A stretch of 64,000 nt of DNA from assembly GCA_030068075.1 (NCBI GenBank), contig CM057834.1:93513119-93577118 (forward strand). Reading direction: 5' to 3'. The notes below the pieces were generated by a model, which was not told where the DNA came from, made no database searches, and saw only the letters and a program-made list of their open reading frames with translations. The position numbers were made by a program, and so were the translations under genes. Origin of the DNA: Paguma larvata. Lineage: Eukaryota; Chordata; Mammalia; Carnivora; Viverridae. Each line of letters opens with the position of its first letter. Within the stretch, counting starts at the first letter, position 1. Positions 58,476 through 64,000 of this stretch are shown piece by piece.

Positions 58476-58847
58476 ACATTTGTTTCCATTTCTCTTTTGC
58501 CCTTCATTCTTTATTTGGTCCACATGGAGTGTAACATTCCCCATCCCTCTTCTTTTTATTTCAAAGGTCATTTGGAAACAATTCTGGTACATAATATTTT
58601 AGGAAAGAGGGTTAATCCATGCAAGCAATGATAAATATTATTGCAAGTAATAAGTGTTGCTAAAAATCCATCATGATGCTGAGAAAAGAGTGGAAAGAAA
58701 AATAAAGAAAGCTGAGAACAGCCTGTTCAGCTCTGTAGGTTTCCCATAGGGTCTGATTTTTGTAGACTCTCCTTTGATCTGATACCCATTAGTCCTTGTA
58801 GGCATGGGGCAATTGTCTGGGACATTAATATCTGGGAGGGAGTTTCT
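58476..58847. other. Single-copy stretch
   Basis: Nothing recognised. Confidence 0.45.
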
Positions 58848-59051
58848 TTTTCTTTTTTAATGTTTATTTATTTTTGAGAGACAGAGCCTAAGCAGGGGAG
58901 GGGCAAAGAAATAGGGAGACAGAATCTGAAGCAGGCTCTAGGCTCTGAGCTGTTAGTACAGAGCCCAATGCGGGGCTTGAACTCATGAGCTGCGAGATTA
59001 TGACCTGAGTCGAAGTTGAATGTTTAACCAACTAGGCCACCCAGATGGCCT
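58848..59051 (-). mobile_element. Felid SINE, worn duplication
   Basis: Reverse-strand copy. TCTGGGAGGGAGTTTCT (58831-58847) and TCTGGGATGAGGGTTCT (59052-59068) match at 13 of 17 positions, so an old insertion. Head changed to CACCCAGATGGCC. Confidence 0.92.
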
Positions 59052-59849
59052 TCTGGGATGAGGGTTCTAGGCACAGGAGAGTCATATGAAAATATTGAGT
59101 TCATTGGTCTAAGTGATCTGGGAGCGGAAGGTGCCGGACTGTGAGAAGTTCCAAGATCAAGAGAGGTAATAGACGGAGAAGGTGAAATCATATTGGAAGT
59201 TTCCAAACAACTTTGCCAAAGGCTGACTTCCACCATATGTGTGTGACTCTGTTACTGACAAAGTCATCTTCTGTAATCATTCTCATACAACCTCCTAATT
59301 TTCTACAAGAATGGACTATTGTTAGGTAGCAAGAATCCTTCCATAAAGAGGAATGTAGATGGCATGGAAACTGCCCATGGCTATATGATCAAGCCAGGCA
59401 GTCAAGTGGTCTTCCTGTAAGCATATAATAATTGCAGATTAGAGCAATTATCAAAGACAGATTTAGCTTATCTGCAGCTTCACACAGAACCAAGCCTTTG
59501 GGCCAGGAGCCAAGAGAATTTCACATAAAGTTTGGCCTGTTGGTTCATAGACATAGGATATTTTAAATGTATTTATGTGCCTGACATACTAGGCAGAAAA
59601 TATATATATATATATAAAATTTCATAAGATGTATAATTTCTAAAATTTGTATGCAGCGTCTAAAGCGAATTACATACCTGCGTCACCATTGTGCTTGTGA
59701 AACGTTGGGCCTTTGTACCGTTGGTGAATTTGTCATCTCTTGAGCTGTGATTCTAATCTGAGATTTGAGAGACAGGATTCCTTTGCACATCTTTCGCCAG
59801 TTGCAAGAATCATAATATTAATGAAAATAACAATGATGGAAACTTAACA
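59052..59849. other. Single-copy stretch with short (TA)n
   Basis: (TA)8 at 59600-59616. No gene or named repeat otherwise. Confidence 0.45.
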
Positions 59850-60065
59850 CACTTCTCTTTTGAGGGCTTACAATCTGTCAGTCATTCTGCTGATTTCATC
59901 CCCACTCATTTCAAACTCACAAACTCTCTAAGATCAATATTATTACAATTTCAATTTTACAAACAATTGAAAAGAATGTTTAGAGAAATTGCATGTGATT
60001 TCTGGCACAATCAGGCTTTGAATTCCAGTATGTTGATCTCCAAAGCTTGAGCTACAACCCTGTGT
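59850..60065 (-). mobile_element. MIR SINE, reverse strand
   Basis: 'ccccactcatttcaaactcacaaactctctaagatcaatattattacaatttcaattttacaa' to 'aggctttgaattccagtatgttgatctccaaagcttgagct' is the reverse complement of MIR over nearly its full length. Confidence 0.75.
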
Positions 60066-60083
60066 GATAATCATCTTCTAGAA

Positions 60084-60305
60084 CAAGGGCTGGCAGACTT
60101 TCTCTGTAAAGAACTAGAAAATGAATGTTTTAGATTTTTCCAGGCATATGGTTTCTTTTGCAACTATTCAAGGCTCTGTGATAGTACAAAAGCAGCCATA
60201 GACTGTGCATAAAGGAATTAATATGAATGTGTTCCAATAAAACTTTATTTACAAAAATGCACAGTGAGCTGGCTTTGGTCCACAGGCCATAGTTTGCTGA
60301 CTATA
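60084..60305 (-). mobile_element. hAT-Charlie element (MER1-group type), second copy
   Basis: 'gctggcagactttctctgtaaagaac..', 'gcagccatagactgtgcat', 'gtgttccaataaaactttatttacaaaaatg', 'ccacaggccatagtttgctgact': same family as 38112-38328 in the opposite orientation. Confidence 0.78.
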
Positions 60306-60319
60306 GCACCCCTTCTTCC

Positions 60320-60530
60320 ATAACCTAACCCAATGAGGGCCATGTTCTGTATTTTCACTGTGAAATATGGTAGCCATTAGCCATGTACAGTTATTGAGCC
60401 CTTAAAATGTGGCTAGCATGACTAAGAAATTGAACTTCAAATTTTAATTTCATATTAATTATTTAAATTTCTATTTAAATATCCTCATCAGCCTATGGGC
60501 TCCAACATTGGACAGATTAGATTATATTTT
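60320..60530. mobile_element. Palindromic MER-type DNA transposon
   Basis: 'gaaatatggtagccattagccatgtacagttattgagcccttaaaatgtggctagcatg' and the AT-rich centre match a common mammalian non-autonomous DNA element whose arms both carry TAGCCA-type sequence. Family not named. Confidence 0.55.
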
Positions 60531-60849
60531 TTGGCACATAAACCAGTTCTAGCCATCATGACATAGATTAGACATGATTAGCCTGGATTTCTCTTAAAAA
60601 TATAACTTAATGAGCAAATAAAATTATCAGCTATAAAGCATACAGGACAAATAAAAATCAGAACAAAGTAATTTGTGAAGCTTATTAGCTTCTCTTCTCA
60701 AAAACCACTTTTAGATTAATTTAAAAATGGGATTTTCTCTTCATTTGTTCTGTCGTACACAGCTCTTTCATTAAAATTTTCTCTCTTTCCATCTTTTCTT
60801 CCTGCGAATATATAGAGCCAAGGGATTATCTCTGCTCCATTTCCCTTGA

Positions 60850-61050
60850 CAGCTCAATAGCCTGGGGTTCTGTTCTGAGGCCCACAAGTACCAGCTCTGT
60901 GAACTTTGGGCAAGTTATTGCTCATCTATAAAAGTCAGCTAGTATTACTCACATCTTTCTTTACACGTTTTGGGAATTAATTGTAGTGTGTTTAAAATGC
61001 CCAACACTTGTACATGGCACACGGTAGGTGACTTACAAGTATAAATTCAT
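60850..61050 (+). mobile_element. MIR SINE fragment
   Basis: 'ccagctctgtgaactttgggcaagttattgctcatctataaaagtcagctagtattactcac', then 'gtacatggcacacggtaggtga', is a MIR core with its 3' end. Confidence 0.72.
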
Positions 61051-61361
61051 TTGCTCTCTGCCTTCGGCCTAACTTATGTTATATTGTTAATTTCATTTCC
61101 CACCATCGTAAGCTATCGCCCTAACCAAATCCACACCTGGATCTTCTTTGCCATTTCAGCTGCCAATATTTCTTTCAAGGACAGGTTATTGGCATTTACC
61201 TTTTTCTGAGGATACCAAATTCTGACTATATGCAAAGCCAACATTCATAAATTAGTTACGACAATAATACAAAAATTAACATAACTCGTTTCCTCCTCCT
61301 GTTGTTTAAATCATTTGCAAAAACTGGAAAATCTGCTGAAATGGAGAAAGATATTAGGTCC
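61051..61361. other. Single-copy stretch
   Basis: Nothing recognised. Confidence 0.4.
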
Positions 61362-61520
61362 TGATGTGGACTAAATTTTATGTCTTATGTTGGAGCCCTA
61401 ATCTGCATTGTGGTGGTATTTGGAGATGGGGACTTCATGAGATTATCAGGTTTCCATGAGTCATGAGGGTGAGGACCCTGTGATGGGATAGTATCCTTTT
61501 AAGAAGAGGAAAATAGAAAG

Positions 61521-61523
<3 letters not shown>

Positions 61524-61552
<29 letters not shown>
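61524..61552. repeat. (TC)n microsatellite in MLT1
   Basis: Fourteen TC units within the LTR. Confidence 0.95.
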
Positions 61553-61554
<2 letters not shown>

Positions 61555-61669
61555 CTTTTGGCTACACAGTAAGAAGGCAACCACACACAAGGCAGGAAGA
61601 GGGCTGGTACCAGGAATTCAATCTGCTCTCGTGGTGATCTAGGTCTTCCCAGACTCAAAAACTGTGAGA

Positions 61670-61884
61670 GGGGCATCTGGGTGGCTCAGTCGGTTAAGCG
61701 TCTGACTTTAGCTCAGGTCATTATCTCACGGTCTGTGAGTTCGAGCCCCGCATCAGGCTCTGTGCTGATGTCTCAGAGCCTGGAGCCTGCTTCAGATTCT
61801 GTGTCTCCCTCTCTCTCTGCCCTTCCTTTGCTCACGCTCTGTCTCTGTGTCTCTCAAAAATAAATAAATGTTAAAAAAATTTAA
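61670..61884 (+). mobile_element. Felid SINE with 13-bp duplication in MLT1
   Basis: AAAAACTGTGAGA (61657-61669) and AAAAATTGTGAGA (61885-61897), one mismatch. The target is the conserved 'actgtgaga' block of the LTR. Confidence 0.96.
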
Positions 61885-62187
61885 AAAAATTGTGAGAAAT
61901 AAGAATCTCCTGGTTAATGTAGGTCTCCTAATCTACAGTATTTTGTCATGGCAGACCCAGCTGACTAAGACAGGCCCTCAAATGTCTGGTTCTGTTTGAG
62001 GGTGTGTACCTAAGCCATATCTCCTGCCCACCTCTACCATCACAGAAAGGAACAGATTATGTCCCTGTTTGAAGAGGTTTGCATCTGTGAGATCCTATCA
62101 AACTTACCTTGATGTGCACCAGGACATCTTTTATATGTCAGGGAAAGTTGCATGAACTTAAAGCCAAAATATTCACCAAACCGAGTC

Positions 62188-62792
62188 CAGTAAAACCATG
62201 GTTTGTGAGCATAATTCATTCTGGAAACGTGCTTGTCATCCAAAGCACCTTCATATCAAAGCGAGCTTTCCTGTAAGAAATAATGGAGCTCAGATGATTT
62301 GTTCCACAACCCCAAAATATTCATAAAAATGATCACAACACTGTAATATAATATAAAAGAGAAAGAAAAATAAAGAAATTAACCTGCAATTACCCTTCAA
62401 AACCCTCGTGGCTGGCGTGAGGGAGACAAGAGAGAGGAAAGTTATTGTGTAGAACAACTTTCACTATCACTAATGGATGGTGACTACAGGACAGTATTAT
62501 AACCTCTTGTCATAGACTGTATTTAAAGTAACCGGCAGTAAGGCGGCAGAGGAAAGGGTCTCTATCTGCAGGCAGCCTGACCTAGAATGAAGCAAAGCAT
62601 TCCTAAGCTTACTTCTGTATGGAAAAGCAAAGGACTGTCCATAGGTGCTTTGCAATGACAAAAAATATATTAGTGTCAGTTGTGGCCACCTTAAAACATT
62701 CTGAAAAATCACTGATTTCTGCCAAACACTGCAGCGTGAGACCAAGCTTCTGAGCATGGGAGAGGATCCCTCACAATCTCTGAGACAGAGAG

Positions 62793-62829
<37 letters not shown>

Positions 62830-62982
62830 CATTGGCTCAGTTGTGATCACGTGACATTCAGCATCACATACTACTCGTGTTGCAAGACATCACTTATTTA
62901 TCAAGTTAAAATTTATTAGAAAGCTTTGCTCATCTTGTAGAACACTCACAGAACAAGCTACTCGCAATCCAAGGTTTTACTG
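62188..62982 (+). mobile_element. Tigger-like (pogo/mariner-type) element, long form
   Basis: Inverted ends CAGTAAAACCATGGTTTGTG... and ...CGCAATCCAAGGTTTTACTG. The first ~85 and last ~155 bp match the 238-bp copy at 45121; the middle ~490 bp is absent there. A (GA)n run is at 62797-62826. I recognise no transposase in the middle in any frame. TA target copy is not preserved on the left. Confidence 0.8.
62797..62826. repeat. (GA)n microsatellite
   Basis: Fifteen GA units inside the Tigger-like element. Confidence 0.95.
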
Positions 62983-64000
62983 TGTAGGTGTTAAATTAGC
63001 TACTAAAAAATGTAGCATTGTAACACATATGCCTACAGAAATGGTTTGAAGTTAAAGAGAAGTACATTTGATGCTTTCAAAGTAATATTTCATTGCCCAT
63101 CAATTTTTCACTGCTCAGCATTTGGTCACTGAGCTATACTCATTGATTTAACATGGAATTTAAATATAACTATCTACATGAGATATCTATACAGAGTATG
63201 TCATCACGCACAGGGAGCTGAAAGTGTGACCATGTACACTTACGGACTTCCGGGAAGCTTTTCCGATTTGCCGTGCTGAAGATGAAGCCAGTCGTTCAAT
63301 TGCTGATACCGAATCATGTAATGCAAAAACCGTCATGAAATTTTGAGGCTACAAAGAAGCAGCAGCATCATTTCATATAAACATTGTCTCAACCTCCTTT
63401 GCAGCTTTCATGAACATATTTTTCTGCATATTTAAAGTTTATAGCAGAGCACAAGGTTTAGAGTTTCTTTCCATATTCCAACTTTATAGCAAAGCCACAA
63501 CTACATATTAATATAGCAGCTGTAATGTATTTCTAGTTAAGCTGTCATAAAGTCTAGGGCTTTCCACATCATCACTTTTGAAGGTCGGTGCCACAGAGAA
63601 AAAAGCCATTTGTACTGGGTCGCCATGGTGGTTTGTAATATACATGGTAATAAATATCACAATATATTTCATTTTTATATGTTTTTGATGAAGAGGTAAA
63701 AGTGCATCTTCTACAGTTGCTTTTCAGAAATTACTCATCTGTTTGGAACGAGGGTAAAAGACACTGAAGCTAAACATTATTTATCGAGACATCACCGCTC
63801 CTCGCTCGCACCGCGGCAGAAATGAGGAGAGGATGCCAATGATATTTCACTTACAGTATTGATTTCCAGAGCTCGCCCCGTGAAAGCCCTGTGTGTGTAT
63901 TCGAGATAAATGTGAGAAAATGGAGATATTCTGACAAGCCCCGTGTCTGTCGTTTTTTATTTTCATCATTCTGATAATTTACATCCTTCAGAAGTGTAAT
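62983..64000. other. Single-copy block, candidate conserved non-coding element
   Basis: About 1 kb free of recognisable transposons up to the window edge. 63781-63960 is unusual here for its CpGs (CTCGCTCGCACCGCGGCAG and neighbours) beside AT-rich flanks. No coding frame is seen; see findings. Confidence 0.45.

Larger units (their letters stand above)
61362..61972 (+). mobile_element. MLT1-type (MaLR) LTR split by a SINE
   Basis: Starts TGATGTGGACTAAATTTTATG and continues 'tggtatttggagatggggacttcatgagattatcaggtttccatgagtcatgagggtgagga', 'ccttttaagaagaggaaaat'. After the SINE it resumes 'tgtgagaaataagaatctcctggtt..agtattttgtcatggcagacccagctgactaagaca'. A (TC)n run at 61524-61552 lies inside. 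Confidence 0.82.

Noticed and set aside
1..64000. Nuclear copy of mitochondrial DNA (common in cats)
   Set aside because: No mitochondrial gene, rRNA or tRNA sequence pattern was recognised anywhere.

Overview
This window is nuclear DNA of a carnivoran mammal, most likely a cat (Felidae). The main evidence is about twenty copies of one tRNA-derived SINE. Its 5' end reads close to GGGGCGCCTGGGTGGCTCAG, followed by an RNA polymerase III B-box (GTTCGAGCCCC), a CT-rich tract and an A-rich tail: the felid type of CAN SINE, unlike the dog SINEC_Cf head. Base composition is AT-rich and CpG-poor. Old mammalian repeats (L2, MIR, MLT1, hAT and Tigger-type DNA transposons) lie between the SINEs.

I find no protein-coding exon, RNA gene or CpG-island promoter that I can support. 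The long open frames are translations of SINEs, of a giant pyrimidine microsatellite, of L1 remnants, or chance. The window is best read as intergenic (or deep intronic) repeat-rich DNA. The only coding remnants I recognise belong to transposons: L1 ORF2 fragments and a decayed Mutator-like transposase.

Layout. 1-6 kb: SINEs, a long L2 split by another repeat, an ERV1-type solo LTR and a reverse-strand L2. 6-12 kb: mostly single-copy sequence with an (AC)n run. 12-18 kb: paired and tandem SINEs, MaLR/ERVL LTR pieces, an AT-rich duplicated segment and an L2. 18-22 kb: mostly single-copy, with a CTCF-like motif. 22-26 kb: MLT1 LTR, a hAT element, a Mutator-like (MULE) transposon with FLYWCH-like and transposase remnants, and a hAT element split by L1. 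26-34 kb: L2 pieces, MIRs and an unidentified 1-kb block. 34-36 kb: a MER2/Tigger element with a young L1 inserted in its terminal repeat. 36-44 kb: mainly single-copy, with hAT, MIR and SINE insertions, including the best-preserved SINE (41.6 kb). 44-54 kb: a stack of reverse-strand L1s interrupted by SINEs, a Tigger-like element, a ~370-bp pyrimidine microsatellite and a MER5A. 54-64 kb: single-copy blocks that may hold conserved non-coding elements, plus MIR, hAT, MLT1 and a second, longer Tigger-like copy.

There is no set of cooperating genes here. The story is layered transposon insertion, with many insertions datable relative to each other by target-site duplications. The most unusual item is the MULE at 23.4-24.2 kb. 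Family names come from recognised sequence patterns without a database search; where a name is uncertain only the class is given. Repeat edges without a stated target-site duplication are good to about 10-30 bases.
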